Made by a program: the position numbers and the translations under genes
The notes under the pieces: generated by a model
Database searches by the model: none
Seen by the model: the letters and a program-made list of their open reading frames with translations, nothing else
What the model was told of the DNA's origin: nothing
NCBI RefSeq assembly: GCF_040782645.1
Contig: NZ_CP160403.1
Coordinates: forward strand, 3,224,001 to 3,288,000
Direction: 5' to 3'
Source of the DNA: Streptomyces sp. HUAS ZL42
Lineage (GTDB): Bacteria > Actinomycetota > Actinomycetes > Streptomycetales > Streptomycetaceae
DNA: 64,000 nt
In this document: piece by piece, positions 1 to 8,480 of the stretch
How the letters are laid out: the number at the start of each line of letters is the position of its first letter
Position numbering within the stretch: position 1 is the stretch's first letter

Positions 1-332
1 ATCCGGATCTCGTGGGCCGCGCGCTGGATCTCGGCCCTGGGCGCCTCCCGCCCCAGCAGATCCGTCATGCGGCGCAGATCGGGCGCGGGCAGCATGCCGG
101 ACTGCGGGAAGGTGAGCCGGAAGATCGGATCGTCGAGCCCGGCCGACCAGTCGATCAGCTCGTCGACGACGTACGTGTTCGTGCGGAACGGCAGGACCAC
201 CGACACCGCCCGCAGGGCGAGGCGATCGGTGGCGGACAGGGGCACGCGCCGCAGCAGACCGTCCAGATCACGGGGCAGGAAGGCGCGGAAGCGGGGGCTC
301 CCGGGGGGAGCGGGGTGGTGCGCTGAACTCAT
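1..332 (-). CDS. KamA-family radical SAM protein (lysine 2,3-aminomutase-like), N-terminal part
   Basis: Partial gene: the window holds the first ~110 residues and the rest lies beyond position 1. It starts at ATG 332, 15 bp after the stop of the gene at 348-1418, so the two are probably one transcript. The visible protein contains RTNTYVVDELIDW and DDPIFRLTFPQSGML, which match the N-terminal segment preceding the radical SAM domain in lysine 2,3-aminomutase/KamA proteins. The CxxxCxxC iron-sulfur motif would lie outside the window and could not be seen. Family members use SAM, a 4Fe-4S cluster and PLP to move an amino group on lysine or related amino acids; the substrate here is unknown. The family call is from motif memory. 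Confidence 0.75.
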   Translation of the reverse strand, partial: MSSAHHPAPPGSPRFRAFLPRDLDGLLRRVPLSATDRLALRAVSVVLPFRTNTYVVDELIDWSAGLDDPIFRLTFPQSGMLPAPDLRRMTDLLGREAPRAEIQRAAHEIR

Positions 333-347
333 GTGTGCCAGGGCCCT

Positions 348-1418
348 CTATTCCGTGACCAGGACCGGCGGCCGCAGTTCGACGAAGGCGGTCGCCGACG
401 CATCGTACTTCTCCGTGAAGTGCTGGATGAGTTGCTCGTGCAGCGCGCTCTCGTCGTCGACGACGAACAGCTCGTGCGCGCCCGCGGCACTCAGGGCCTC
501 GCTGTATGCGGAGAGTTGGTCGAGACGGTGGCGGGCGAGGTAGGTGACGAGGTCGGGGGCGGAGACGTACAGGCAGTCGTCGACGAAGACGAAGTGGCAC
601 GTGAACTCGCGTCGTCCGTCCTCCGTGTCGACGAGGGTGACCGGCATCCGGGTGAACCGTTCCATCGGCTTGCCCTGCTGCCACAGCTCGTCGAACCGCT
701 GCTCCACGAACGTGCCGAGCGGGGAGCGGGCGGCGACCTCCAGCTGGACGCCCTCGCCCGAGAGCCGGCCGACGGTCAGGAAGGAGACCAGGCAGCGCTC
801 GTCCCAGCGGTAGAGCGTCACTCCGGGGGAGGTGGAGCACAGCCGTACTTCGAGCAGTTGCCTCGCGTTCTCGTCGAGGCGCTGGGCGAACCGGTCCAGG
901 GTGCGCAGGTTGCGCAGGATGTCTCGGCGGATGTCGGCGCTGCGCTCGCCCAGTTCGCGGCCGCGCAGGATGACGGCGAGGGAGTCCGGGTCGAGGAGCA
1001 GGATCTGCACGCGCGTGCCGTGCGCGGTGGCCGACTTGACGCCCCGGAAGAGGCGTTCGGAGAACTGGGGGCCGAAGAGGTTGGAGAAGGTGTCGAGGAC
1101 CTTCACGTTGGAGGTGGCGCCGTGGACCTGGGCGGCGAACCACTCGTAGTCCAGCCGGGTGTGCTCGCGGACCCGGCCCTCCTGGGCGCGGGAGATCAGC
1201 GGGCCGATCACGAAGATGGTGACGACGACGCCGACGATGTCGGTGCCGAGGTTGAGGGCGAAGTTCTGGCCGTAGGCGGCCATGCTGTGGGAGCTCCACA
1301 ACAGGAACCCGGCGCAGGCCGTGAGCAGCACGAGCACAGTGAGGCTCTGGGGGCGGCGCGGGGTGCGTAACGTCCGCGCCAGCCAGCGCAGCCGAGGTAT
1401 CGGCGACCGTCCGCTCAC
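348..1418 (-). CDS. membrane protein with phospholipase-D-like cytoplasmic region; contains a TTA codon
   Basis: A 356-residue protein starting at GTG 1418, chosen because GGAGGGAG lies just upstream; the longer reading frame has no such site. Two hydrophobic segments (about residues 26-42 and 50-75) are followed by a soluble region of ~280 residues. The stretch VKVLDTFSNLF...GTRVQILLLDPDS resembles the strand/loop pattern of PLD-like nucleotide- or lipid-binding folds, but I see no HxK catalytic motif, so catalysis is doubtful. Codon 17 is TTA (positions 1368-1370), rare in Streptomyces and read only by the developmental tRNA encoded by bldA. The kamA-like gene follows by 15 bp and may share this control. 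Function unknown. Confidence 0.7.
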   Translation of the reverse strand: MSGRSPIPRLRWLARTLRTPRRPQSLTVLVLLTACAGFLLWSSHSMAAYGQNFALNLGTDIVGVVVTIFVIGPLISRAQEGRVREHTRLDYEWFAAQVHGATSNVKVLDTFSNLFGPQFSERLFRGVKSATAHGTRVQILLLDPDSLAVILRGRELGERSADIRRDILRNLRTLDRFAQRLDENARQLLEVRLCSTSPGVTLYRWDERCLVSFLTVGRLSGEGVQLEVAARSPLGTFVEQRFDELWQQGKPMERFTRMPVTLVDTEDGRREFTCHFVFVDDCLYVSAPDLVTYLARHRLDQLSAYSEALSAAGAHELFVVDDESALHEQLIQHFTEKYDASATAFVELRPPVLVTE

Positions 1419-1514
1419 CCGTGCTCCCTCCCCCGGCCGTGGACACACGGGAGAGCACGCTCCCCCCGCGGAATCAGTCAATACCCGCGCGGGGGAAGCG
1501 CTACGCGTCGAACG

Positions 1515-1541
1515 AACGGGCCCGTGTCCGTATGCCCGTTT
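1515..1541 (-). terminator. putative terminator hairpin after ilvE
   Basis: Arms AACGGGC (1515-1521) and GCCCGTT (1534-1540) can pair around a 12-nt loop, immediately downstream of the ilvE stop in the leftward direction. The stem is short and lacks a clear U-tract, as is usual in Streptomyces. Confidence 0.45.
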
Positions 1542-1549
1542 GGGGTTGC

Positions 1550-2638
1550 TCAGCCCAGCTCGTGCATCCAGCCGTGCTTGTCCTCGGCCGTGCCGCGCTG
1601 GATGTCCAGCAGCGCCTGGCGCAGCTTCAGTGTGACCTCGCCGGGCTCGCCGCCCGACTGCTTCCACTCGGCGCCCTCTCGCTTGACCGTGCCGACGGGG
1701 GTGATCACGGCCGCCGTGCCGCAGGCGAAGACCTCGGTCAGCGTGCCGTTCTCGGAGTCCCGCTGCCACTGGTCGATGGAGACGCGGCCCTCCTCGGCCT
1801 CGTAGCCGAGGTCGCGGGCGACGCTGAGGAGGGAGTCACGGGTGACGCCCTCGAGGATGGAGCCGGTCAGCGACGGGGTGACGATCTTGTTGTCGTACAC
1901 GAAGTACAGGTTCATGCCGCCGAGTTCCTCGACCCACGTGTGCTCGACCGCGTCGAGGTAGCAGACCTGGTCGCAGCCCTTGCCGGCGGCCTCGGCCTGG
2001 GCGAGGAGGGAGGCCGCGTAGTTGCCGCCCGTCTTGGCGTCGCCCATGCCACCGGGCACCGCGCGGACGCGGTCCTCGGAGACCCAGATGGAGACCGGCT
2101 TGACGCCGCCGGCGAAGTACGCGCCGGCCGGGGACGCGATGACCATGAAGAGGTACTCGTTGGCCGGCTTCACGCCCAGGCCGACCTCCGTGGCGATCAT
2201 GAAGGGGCGCAGGTAGAGGGACTCCTCGCCGCCGTGCGCCGGCACCCACGCCTTGTCCTGCCGGACCAGTACGTCGCACGCCTCGATGAACGTCTCGACC
2301 GGCAGCTCGGGCATGGCCAGGCGGCGGGCGGAGGCCTGGAAGCGCTTGGCGTTCTTGTCCGGGCGGAAGGTGGCGACGGACCCGTCGGGACGGCGGTAGG
2401 CCTTCAGACCCTCGAAGATCTCCTGTGCGTAGTGGAGGACCATCGTGGCCGGGTCGAGGGAGATCGGCGCGTACGGCACGAGCTGGCCGTCGTGCCAACC
2501 GCGGCCCTCCGTCCACTTGATCGTCACCATGTGGTCGGTGAAGTGTCGGCCGAACCCGGGGTTGGCGAGGATCGCCTCGCGCTCCGCGCTGGAGAGCGGG
2601 CTGGCGGAGGGCTTGAGCTCGATCGTGGGCGTCGTCAT
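1550..2638 (-). CDS. ilvE: branched-chain amino-acid aminotransferase
   Basis: A 362-residue fold-type IV PLP enzyme that transfers amino groups between glutamate and the 2-oxo acids of valine, leucine and isoleucine, the last step of their synthesis. Start ATG 2638 ([10 protein letters not shown]) is preceded by GAAGGA; the frame is open further upstream but has no ribosome site there. Diagnostic segments are [26 protein letters not shown] and [13 protein letters not shown], with the PLP lysine at K202, then GGMNLYFV and [15 protein letters not shown]. The length is typical of actinobacterial IlvE. leuB lies upstream in the same direction but is separated by a strong terminator, so ilvE probably has its own promoter in 2639-2860. 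Confidence 0.95.
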   Translation of the reverse strand: MTTPTIELKPSASPLSSAEREAILANPGFGRHFTDHMVTIKWTEGRGWHDGQLVPYAPISLDPATMVLHYAQEIFEGLKAYRRPDGSVATFRPDKNAKRFQASARRLAMPELPVETFIEACDVLVRQDKAWVPAHGGEESLYLRPFMIATEVGLGVKPANEYLFMVIASPAGAYFAGGVKPVSIWVSEDRVRAVPGGMGDAKTGGNYAASLLAQAEAAGKGCDQVCYLDAVEHTWVEELGGMNLYFVYDNKIVTPSLTGSILEGVTRDSLLSVARDLGYEAEEGRVSIDQWQRDSENGTLTEVFACGTAAVITPVGTVKREGAEWKQSGGEPGEVTLKLRQALLDIQRGTAEDKHGWMHELG

Positions 2639-2862
2639 GAGTAGTTGTCCTTCACCGGTTGTGTGTGACGGGCCGCGCTCACGCCAGTACTGCCAGTGGC
2701 CAGTGCTAGGACGTCCGAGCATTCCCTCAATCCGCGGCTCCGCGTTCGATTATCGCAAGCGGGGGTCCGTTGGGGGTACCACCCAGGCCCTTAAGGCACT
2801 GGGGGAGAAACGGCGTGAATGCGACCCAGGGGAAGATGGTGGCACCCGGCGACGCATACGAA

Positions 2863-2895
2863 AAGCCGCCGGGTGCGGATGCGACCCGGCGGCTT
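2863..2895 (-). terminator. intrinsic terminator of leuB
   Basis: Perfect 12-bp inverted repeat (2863-2874 / 2884-2895) with a 9-nt loop. Leftward transcripts from leuB run through the stem and then into a short U-run (plus-strand AAAA at 2861-2864). It begins 25 bp past the leuB stop. Confidence 0.85.
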
Positions 2896-2919
2896 CGAGA
2901 GTTGGTGCAGCGCGGCGGG

Positions 2920-3963
2920 TCAGCCGGCTACTCGTACGGAGAGCGCGTCGCCGATCTCGGAGGTGCTGCGGGTGCGCAGCGCGCCGCGCTCCGCGAGGTC
3001 GGTGGAGACGGCGTCCTCGATGCGGGTGGCCTCGCCCTCGTAGCCGAGGTGGCGCAGGAGCAGGGCGACGGACAGGACCGTGGCGGTCGGGTCGGCCTTG
3101 CCCTGGCCGGCGATGTCCGGGGCCGAGCCGTGGACGGGCTCGAACATGGACGGGAACTCGCCGGACGGGTTGATGTTCCCGCTCGCGGCGACGCCGATGC
3201 CGCCGGAGACGGCGGCGGCGAGGTCGGTGATGATGTCGCCGAAGAGGTTGTCGGTGACGATCACGTCGAACCGCTCAGGCTGCGTGACCAGGTAGATGGT
3301 CGCCGCGTCCACGTGCATGTACTCCGTGGTGACCTCGGGGAACTCCGCGGCCACCTTGTTGAAGATGTTGGTCCACAGGTGACCCGCGAAGGTCAGCACG
3401 TTGTTCTTGTGGATCAGGGCGAGCTTCTTGCGGGGGCGAGCCTGGGCGCGGGCGAACGCGTCGCGGACCACGCGCTCCACACCGAAGGCGGTGTTGACGG
3501 AGACCTCGGTGGCGACCTCGTGCTCGGTGCCCTTGCGGATGGTGCCGCCGTTGCCGGTGTACGGGCCCTCGGTGCCCTCTCGGACCACGACGAAGTCGAT
3601 CTGCGGCTCGCCGGCCAGCGGGGTGGCGACACCCGGAAGGAGCTTCGACGGACGCAGGTTGACGTGGTGGTCGAAGGCGAAGCGGAGCTTGAGCAGGAAG
3701 CCGCGCTCCAGGACGCCGGACGGGACGCTCGGGTCGCCGATCGCGCCGAGCAGGATGGCGTCGTGCTTCTTGAGGGAGTCGAGGTCGGCGTCGGTGAGGG
3801 TCTCACCGGTGGCGTGGTAGCGCTTGGCGCCGAAGTCGTACTCCTTGGTCTCCAGCTTCACATCCTGCGGAAGGACGGCGGAGAGGACCTTCAGGCCTTC
3901 GGCCACGACCTCCTGGCCGATGCCGTCACCGGGGATCACTGCGAGATTGATGCTGCGAGACAT
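2920..3963 (-). CDS. leuB: 3-isopropylmalate dehydrogenase
   Basis: A 347-residue enzyme that oxidises and decarboxylates 3-isopropylmalate with NAD+ in leucine synthesis. Start ATG 3963 gives [19 protein letters not shown], the conserved family N-terminus; an in-frame GTG 36 bp upstream is less likely. Visible family features are GDGIGQEV near the start, the substrate-binding region around [16 protein letters not shown], the metal-binding segment [23 protein letters not shown], and the NAD site [19 protein letters not shown]. It is the shorter, actinobacterial type of LeuB. A terminator directly downstream separates it from ilvE. Confidence 0.95.
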   Translation of the reverse strand: MSRSINLAVIPGDGIGQEVVAEGLKVLSAVLPQDVKLETKEYDFGAKRYHATGETLTDADLDSLKKHDAILLGAIGDPSVPSGVLERGFLLKLRFAFDHHVNLRPSKLLPGVATPLAGEPQIDFVVVREGTEGPYTGNGGTIRKGTEHEVATEVSVNTAFGVERVVRDAFARAQARPRKKLALIHKNNVLTFAGHLWTNIFNKVAAEFPEVTTEYMHVDAATIYLVTQPERFDVIVTDNLFGDIITDLAAAVSGGIGVAASGNINPSGEFPSMFEPVHGSAPDIAGQGKADPTATVLSVALLLRHLGYEGEATRIEDAVSTDLAERGALRTRSTSEIGDALSVRVAG

Positions 3964-4106
3964 GCCCGGAACCCTACTCCTCGTCCCATGGGATGACACA
4001 CGCCGTCCGCCATACGGACATGAGGCGAGGGGGCAACTTCATTCTGACGGGTTGCGTTCACCGGTACGCCTGGCGGGGGTTGGGAATCGCTGGGAAGTTC
4101 CAGCAC

Positions 4107-5723
4107 ATGACTGTGTTTCCCAGGGCACTGCCCCCATCAGCGGCTCCGCCGCGGGCCCCCGGACCCCCCGGTCCCGACTTCGGCATCCCGGCACAGCTCG
4201 CGGGCCGGATGAGCATGGCGGAGCAGTACGAGTACCTGCGCACGAAGCTGTCCCGGCGCCGCACGCTGGTGACCGCGGGCGCGGTGGCGGGCGGGCTGCT
4301 GACGGGCTGCTCGGGGGCGCAGGGTTCCTCCGCGCCGACGCGCTCGGTCTCCCCGCTCACGACGGCCCCCGGCTCCACCGTCGCTCCCTTCGGCCGCCAT
4401 CTCGCGTTCGGCGCCGATCCGCGGACGGGGATGCGGATCTCCTGGCAGGTGCCGTCCGCGGTGCGCAAGCCCTACCTGCGGATCGGCGCCCGGCCCGACG
4501 ACCTGGGTGAGAGGGTCGAGGCCGAGGTGCGTGCCCTGCACACCCCGGGCGTCGCGGGTGTGCGGCCGGCGGTCGAGCAGTACTACGTGCACGCGACCCT
4601 GGACGGCCTGCTGCCCGGCACGACGTACCACTACGGCGTCGGCCACGACGGCTTCGACCCGGCCGACCCGCGGCACCGCTTCACCCTCGCCTCCTTCCGT
4701 ACGGCACCGGCGAACCCGGAGACCTTCGTGTTCACCGCCTTCGGCGACCAGGGCGTGGGACGGGCCGCGGCCGCCAACGACCAGGTGCTGCTGCGCCGGA
4801 AACCGGCCTTCCACCTGCACGCGGGCGACATCTGCTACGCCGACGTGAACGGGCGGGGCAGGACGTCGGACGGCTACGACCCCACGTTCTGGGACCGGTT
4901 CTTCGAGCAGAACGAACCGGTGGCCGGGTCCGTGCCGTGGATGGTGACGACCGGCAACCACGACATGGAGGCCTGGTACTCCCCCGACGGCTACGGCGGC
5001 CAACTGGCCCGATTCTCCCTCCCGGAGACCGGCTTCGATCCGCGTGGGGCGCCGGGCGTGTACGCGTTCACGTACGGCAACGTGGGCTTCGTGGCGCTGG
5101 ACGCGAACGACGTGTCGTACGAGATCCCCGCCAACTTCGGCTACACGGAGGGGAAGCAGACGGCGTGGCTGAACCGCAGGCTCGGCGAGCTGCGGGCGGC
5201 GGAGGGCGTCGACTTCGTCGTCGTCTTCTTCCACCACTGCGCGTACTCGACCTCGGCGCACGCCTCCGACGGCGGGATCCGCGCCGAGTGGCTGCCGCTG
5301 TTCACCGAGCACCAGGTCGACCTGGTGATCAACGGCCACAACCACGTGTACGAGCGGACGGACGCCATCAGGAACGGTGAGGTGGGCCGGCCGGTGCCGA
5401 TCGGCGGATCCACGGATCCGGCGCGGGACGGGATCGTGTACGTCACCGCGGGCGGGGGCGGCAAGGATCTGTACGGCTTTCCGGCGGGCGCACAGGAGAG
5501 TTACGAGGGGCACGTGCGCGAGCACGAGTCCGTCGACACCTTCCAGTGGACGAAGTCGCGCCACGCCAGGCCGGAGACGGTGGAGTGGTCGCGGGTGCGC
5601 TACCGGGGCTTCTCCTTCCTCTCGGTGGAGGCGGAGAGCGGCGCGGCCCCGAGGCTGAAGGTTTCGGCGCTCGCGCAGAGGGGCGAGCGCATCGACCATT
5701 TCGAGGTGCGGCGCGGCGGGTGA
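4107..5723 (+). CDS. secreted Tat-dependent metallophosphoesterase (purple acid phosphatase-like), probable lipoprotein
   Basis: A 538-residue phosphoesterase starting at ATG 4107 with GGGAAG upstream; ATG 4209 is an alternative that would still keep the signal peptide. The signal region has a twin-arginine stretch (SRRRTLVTAGAVAGG) running into the lipobox LLTGC, implying Tat export of a folded metalloenzyme followed by lipid anchoring. An N-terminal fibronectin-like domain is followed by the binuclear-metal phosphatase domain. Metal ligands are visible in FGDQG, HAGDICYAD, GNHD, FFHHC and NGHNHVYERT. Family members hydrolyse phosphate esters outside the cell; the substrate is not determinable. 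The stop codon sits inside the loop of a 14-bp terminator stem. No obvious operon partner. Confidence 0.88.
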   Translation: MTVFPRALPPSAAPPRAPGPPGPDFGIPAQLAGRMSMAEQYEYLRTKLSRRRTLVTAGAVAGGLLTGCSGAQGSSAPTRSVSPLTTAPGSTVAPFGRHLAFGADPRTGMRISWQVPSAVRKPYLRIGARPDDLGERVEAEVRALHTPGVAGVRPAVEQYYVHATLDGLLPGTTYHYGVGHDGFDPADPRHRFTLASFRTAPANPETFVFTAFGDQGVGRAAAANDQVLLRRKPAFHLHAGDICYADVNGRGRTSDGYDPTFWDRFFEQNEPVAGSVPWMVTTGNHDMEAWYSPDGYGGQLARFSLPETGFDPRGAPGVYAFTYGNVGFVALDANDVSYEIPANFGYTEGKQTAWLNRRLGELRAAEGVDFVVVFFHHCAYSTSAHASDGGIRAEWLPLFTEHQVDLVINGHNHVYERTDAIRNGEVGRPVPIGGSTDPARDGIVYVTAGGGGKDLYGFPAGAQESYEGHVREHESVDTFQWTKSRHARPETVEWSRVRYRGFSFLSVEAESGAAPRLKVSALAQRGERIDHFEVRRGG

Positions 5724-5739
5724 GACCGCGCCGCACCTC
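5703..5739 (+). terminator. terminator overlapping the phosphoesterase stop codon
   Basis: Perfect 14-bp inverted repeat, arms 5703-5716 and 5726-5739. The TGA stop (5721-5723) lies in the 9-nt loop, so the left arm encodes the last residues. It could also serve the convergent small gene at 5797-5928. Confidence 0.75.
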
Positions 5740-5796
5740 ACACGGGTGCGGCTCCCGGCTCAGGGTTGTGACACGTGTACGTCCGCCGTGCGCGGC

Positions 5797-5928
5797 TCAG
5801 TGGCCGGTCTCGCCGCCGTTGTCCCGGCGGTCGAGGGCGCGCTGGAGGGCGGCGGCGGCGTTCTTGCGGTCGGACTCGCTCGTACGGGAGACGTGACGGA
5901 CTCGGCGGCGGACGGTCGTCTCGGCCAT
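5797..5928 (-). CDS. small basic protein, 43 aa
   Basis: Short frame from ATG 5928 encoding MAETTVRRRVRHVSRTSESD and continuing through an Ala/Arg-rich helix to a C-terminal GGETGH. A strong AAGGAG site lies 10 nt upstream of the start, the main reason for calling it real. Strongly basic N-terminal half, acidic/polar end, no membrane segment or cysteine. Its convergent neighbour is the secreted phosphoesterase. Function unknown; I have the impression that similar short proteins occur in other Streptomyces, but could not check. Confidence 0.6.
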   Translation of the reverse strand: MAETTVRRRVRHVSRTSESDRKNAAAALQRALDRRDNGGETGH

Positions 5929-6257
5929 GGGGAATCGACTCCTTCGAAAACCCGGGAGTGCGGAAAGGGTTACGAGACGCCGGATGGGGCGGGGAGCGGT
6001 GCCGCAGGGGTTGCCTGCACGGGGCCCGGCTCACGACCGCCATTCGCTTGGTCGAGCGAGACGTTCGGCTTCTACAAACGTAAGGGAGGACCGCGCGTCT
6101 GTCTCCACAATTACTCGGACTTCCTACTATCTGAGACGGTGAATCGAGTCACACGGCTCTGAACTGGGCTTTCGCCGTACGTGTCACCCGGAGAGTAGCG
6201 ACCTCCCCGCTCCGAGAGCACGATGAGGGGGGACCGGAGACTCGGGAGGGAGACCCG
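5929..6257. other. gene-free divergent region
   Basis: A 329-bp region between the small minus-strand gene and the oxidoreductase. It is locally richer in A/T around 6060-6140, consistent with promoters firing both ways, but I find no convincing -35/-10 pair, hairpin or frame with a ribosome site. Confidence 0.5.
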
Positions 6258-7205
6258 ATGGCCACGCCACAGTCCCGCACCCAGGTGATGACCCAGCGCC
6301 GGTTCGGCGGCCCGGAGGTCCTGGAGATCGGGGAGCGGCCGCTCCCCGAACCCGGCCCCGGAGAGATCCTCCTGCGGGTCCGGGCGGCCGGCGTCAACCC
6401 GGTCGACTGGCTGGTGCGTTCGGGCACGGCCCCGCTGTACGGGGAGCCTCCCTTCACGCTGGGCCGGGACGTGTCCGGCGTGGTCGAGGCGGCCGGCCCG
6501 GACGCCAGTCTCTTCCGTCCAGGCGACGAGGTGTTCGGGCAGGTCGACGGCGGCGGTTACGCCGCGCACCTCGCCGCCCCCGAGACCTGTTTCGCCGTCA
6601 AGCCCGCCGCCCTCGACCACGTCCACGCGGCCGCCGCCCCGACGGCGACGCTCACCGCCTGGCAGGCCCTGATCGACATCGGCCGCATCGGCCCGGGCAC
6701 CCGCGTGCTGATCCACGCGGCGGCGGGCGGCGTCGGACACGCGGCGGTGCAGCTCGCCAAGGCGGAGGGGGCGTACGTCGTCGGCACGGCCCGGGCCGAC
6801 AAGCACGGCTTCCTGCACGACCTCGGCGCCGACGAGGTGATCGACTACACGACCGCCGACTTCGCCGCCGAGGTCCTTGACATCGACGTGGCCCTCGACC
6901 TGGTCGGCGGCGACTACGGCCCCCGCACCCTCAACACCCTCCGTCCGAACGGCCTGCTGGTCTCGGCGCTCCCAGGCAACCTGGGCCTGGCCCCGGAGGA
7001 GGTGGAGGCACGTGGGATGCGGTTCGCGGTCGTCCAGGTGGAACCCTCGGGGGCACGCCTCACCAAGATCGCCTCCCTCCTGGCCGACCGGCGCATCCGC
7101 GTCCACGTCGAGGCGACGCTGCCCTTCGCGGAGGCGGCCAAGGCCCATGAGCTGGGCGAGACAGGGCACACGAAGGGCAAGATCGTACTCAGCCTCCCCG
7201 ACTAG
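6258..7205 (+). CDS. NADP-dependent quinone oxidoreductase-like protein (zinc-free MDR family)
   Basis: A 315-residue medium-chain dehydrogenase/reductase. Start ATG 6258 follows GGGAGGGAG. The N-terminal GroES-like domain has the typical FGGPEVLEIGERPLPEPGPGE opening and GVNPVDW. The nucleotide-binding domain contains AAAGGVGHAAVQLAKAEGAYVVGTA. The cysteine/glutamate zinc ligands of alcohol dehydrogenases are absent, so it belongs with zeta-crystallin-like quinone or enone reductases using NADPH. Monocistronic as far as can be seen; physiological substrate unknown. Confidence 0.85.
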   Translation: MATPQSRTQVMTQRRFGGPEVLEIGERPLPEPGPGEILLRVRAAGVNPVDWLVRSGTAPLYGEPPFTLGRDVSGVVEAAGPDASLFRPGDEVFGQVDGGGYAAHLAAPETCFAVKPAALDHVHAAAAPTATLTAWQALIDIGRIGPGTRVLIHAAAGGVGHAAVQLAKAEGAYVVGTARADKHGFLHDLGADEVIDYTTADFAAEVLDIDVALDLVGGDYGPRTLNTLRPNGLLVSALPGNLGLAPEEVEARGMRFAVVQVEPSGARLTKIASLLADRRIRVHVEATLPFAEAAKAHELGETGHTKGKIVLSLPD

Positions 7206-7294
7206 GTGTGCTGCTCTCGCGGACGGATCGCCCACACGACTGATCCTCCGTGCGGCTCGCGACATCGGCCTCCGGCAATGGGAACGGTGACGTC

Positions 7295-7501
7295 ATGAAC
7301 GACAAGGTCAAAGCAGTTCTCGAGGGCGGTCCGCACGATCTGCCCGAGCGGATCGTCCCGGTTCCCGCCCCAGGAGAGGATGTGAAGATCCAGCTCCGCG
7401 GTGGGTACGAGCATTTCAGGGCGACCCCGCGGCAGGCGGACACGCCCGAAGGCAGGCTGCCCGTGTACGAGTGGTGGGAGCGGACGGAAATGCCCGGCTA
7501 G
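7295..7501 (+). CDS. small conserved protein, DUF5988-like, 68 aa
   Basis: Starts at ATG 7295 (MNDKVKAVLEGGPHDLPERI) with a weak GGGAACGG site upstream; an in-frame ATG at 7250 is possible but unsupported. The sequence pattern EGGPHDLPERIVPVPAPGE ... LRGGYEHF ... GRLPVYEWWERTE matches small Streptomyces proteins I recall as DUF5988 (from memory). Soluble, acidic, no cysteine. Upstream bases 7262-7285 resemble a segment at 25484-25507 that has no comparable gene after it. Function unknown. Confidence 0.7.
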   Translation: MNDKVKAVLEGGPHDLPERIVPVPAPGEDVKIQLRGGYEHFRATPRQADTPEGRLPVYEWWERTEMPG

Positions 7502-7531
7502 AACCTCCTCCGGCTCGGAGCGGGAGCCGGC

Positions 7532-8404
7532 TCACCGCACGACCGCCGTCACCGCCTCCCGGAAACCCTTCGGATCCTCGACCCACGGCATGTGCCCCGC
7601 CTCCGGCAGGATCACCCGCCGCACGCGCGGCAGGGCCCGCTCCAGCGAGTCCACCGCGGAGCGCGGCCGGATGTCCCGGGCGCCGTCGACGATCAGCACG
7701 GGCACGTCGAGCGCCCGGCAGGCCGCGTACAGCTCGGGAGTGCCCCACGTCCGCTTCCGCTCGGCGTTCAGGGCCTTGTTGCACTCGGCGTTGATCCCGA
7801 ACCAGGGGTCGGCCATGCGCCCGGCGTGCTCCAGTGCCCGCCCGCGGTCCTCGAACTCGATCGACCACTGCAGGACGGCGCGCTCCCGCTCCTCCTCGTC
7901 GGAGAGGTTCGGACGGTCCGTCAGCTCCTGCCAGCGCGCCATCCGTTGGGGATCCCGGCCGAGCCGTCCGAGGAGGTTCTCCTTGTAGGCGGGGTGCCAG
8001 TCCGCGTCGGGGCCGATGCCGGTCCCCGCCACGTACACCAGCGAGCTCACCCGCTCCGGGTGCGCCAGCGCGTAGCTCAGCGCGAGCTGGGCGCCCCAGG
8101 AGTGGCCGAGCAACACCATGCGGCCGAGGCCGAAATGCCGTCGTACGGCGTCCAGATCCGCCACGAACCGCTCGCTCGTCCACGGCCCGGCGCACCGTTC
8201 CGACCGTCCGCAGCCCCGCTGGTCCCAGCGCACAGTCGTGGCAAGGCCGGCCGGCAGCGCGGCCACGTCCCCGAACATGTCCCACAGCCCGGGCCCGCCG
8301 TGGCACAGCACCAGCGGCTCGGCACCGTGTCCCGACCGCGACGCCCACAGCCGTACGCCGTCGTCGGCCGTGACCGTCTCCGTCTCGTTCTCCGTCCACG
8401 TCAT
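7532..8404 (-). CDS. alpha/beta hydrolase, proline iminopeptidase-like
   Basis: A 290-residue alpha/beta hydrolase with the oxyanion motif HGGPG, WDQRGCGRS, the nucleophile elbow GHSWG, a late acid (VDGARD) and catalytic His in AGHMPWVEDP. HGGPG plus GHSWG are hallmarks of the S33/proline iminopeptidase group, so it may release N-terminal proline or hydrolyse small esters or amides. ATG 8404 has no Shine-Dalgarno upstream (CAGACTCTCCCTC), suggesting a leaderless or weakly initiated message. It lies next to the proline catabolism operon but is separated from it by a terminator; a link to proline supply is speculation. Confidence 0.8.
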   Translation of the reverse strand: MTWTENETETVTADDGVRLWASRSGHGAEPLVLCHGGPGLWDMFGDVAALPAGLATTVRWDQRGCGRSERCAGPWTSERFVADLDAVRRHFGLGRMVLLGHSWGAQLALSYALAHPERVSSLVYVAGTGIGPDADWHPAYKENLLGRLGRDPQRMARWQELTDRPNLSDEEERERAVLQWSIEFEDRGRALEHAGRMADPWFGINAECNKALNAERKRTWGTPELYAACRALDVPVLIVDGARDIRPRSAVDSLERALPRVRRVILPEAGHMPWVEDPKGFREAVTAVVR

Positions 8405-8431
8405 GAGGGAGAGTCTGCCCGGCCGGGCACA

Positions 8432-8466
8432 CGAACGGGCCAGGTGTTCTCGGCCTGGCCCGTTCG
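8432..8466 (-). terminator. terminator of the proline catabolism operon
   Basis: Perfect 13-bp inverted repeat (8432-8444 / 8454-8466) with a 9-nt loop, 14 bp downstream of the P5C dehydrogenase stop in the direction of transcription. Confidence 0.85.
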
Positions 8467-8480
8467 CGTGTGAGGGGGTG

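Noticed and set aside
5738..6043. 101-residue minus-strand frame overlapping the 43-residue gene
   Set aside because: Pro/Arg-rich shadow; the other frame has an ideal ribosome site and a sensible small protein.
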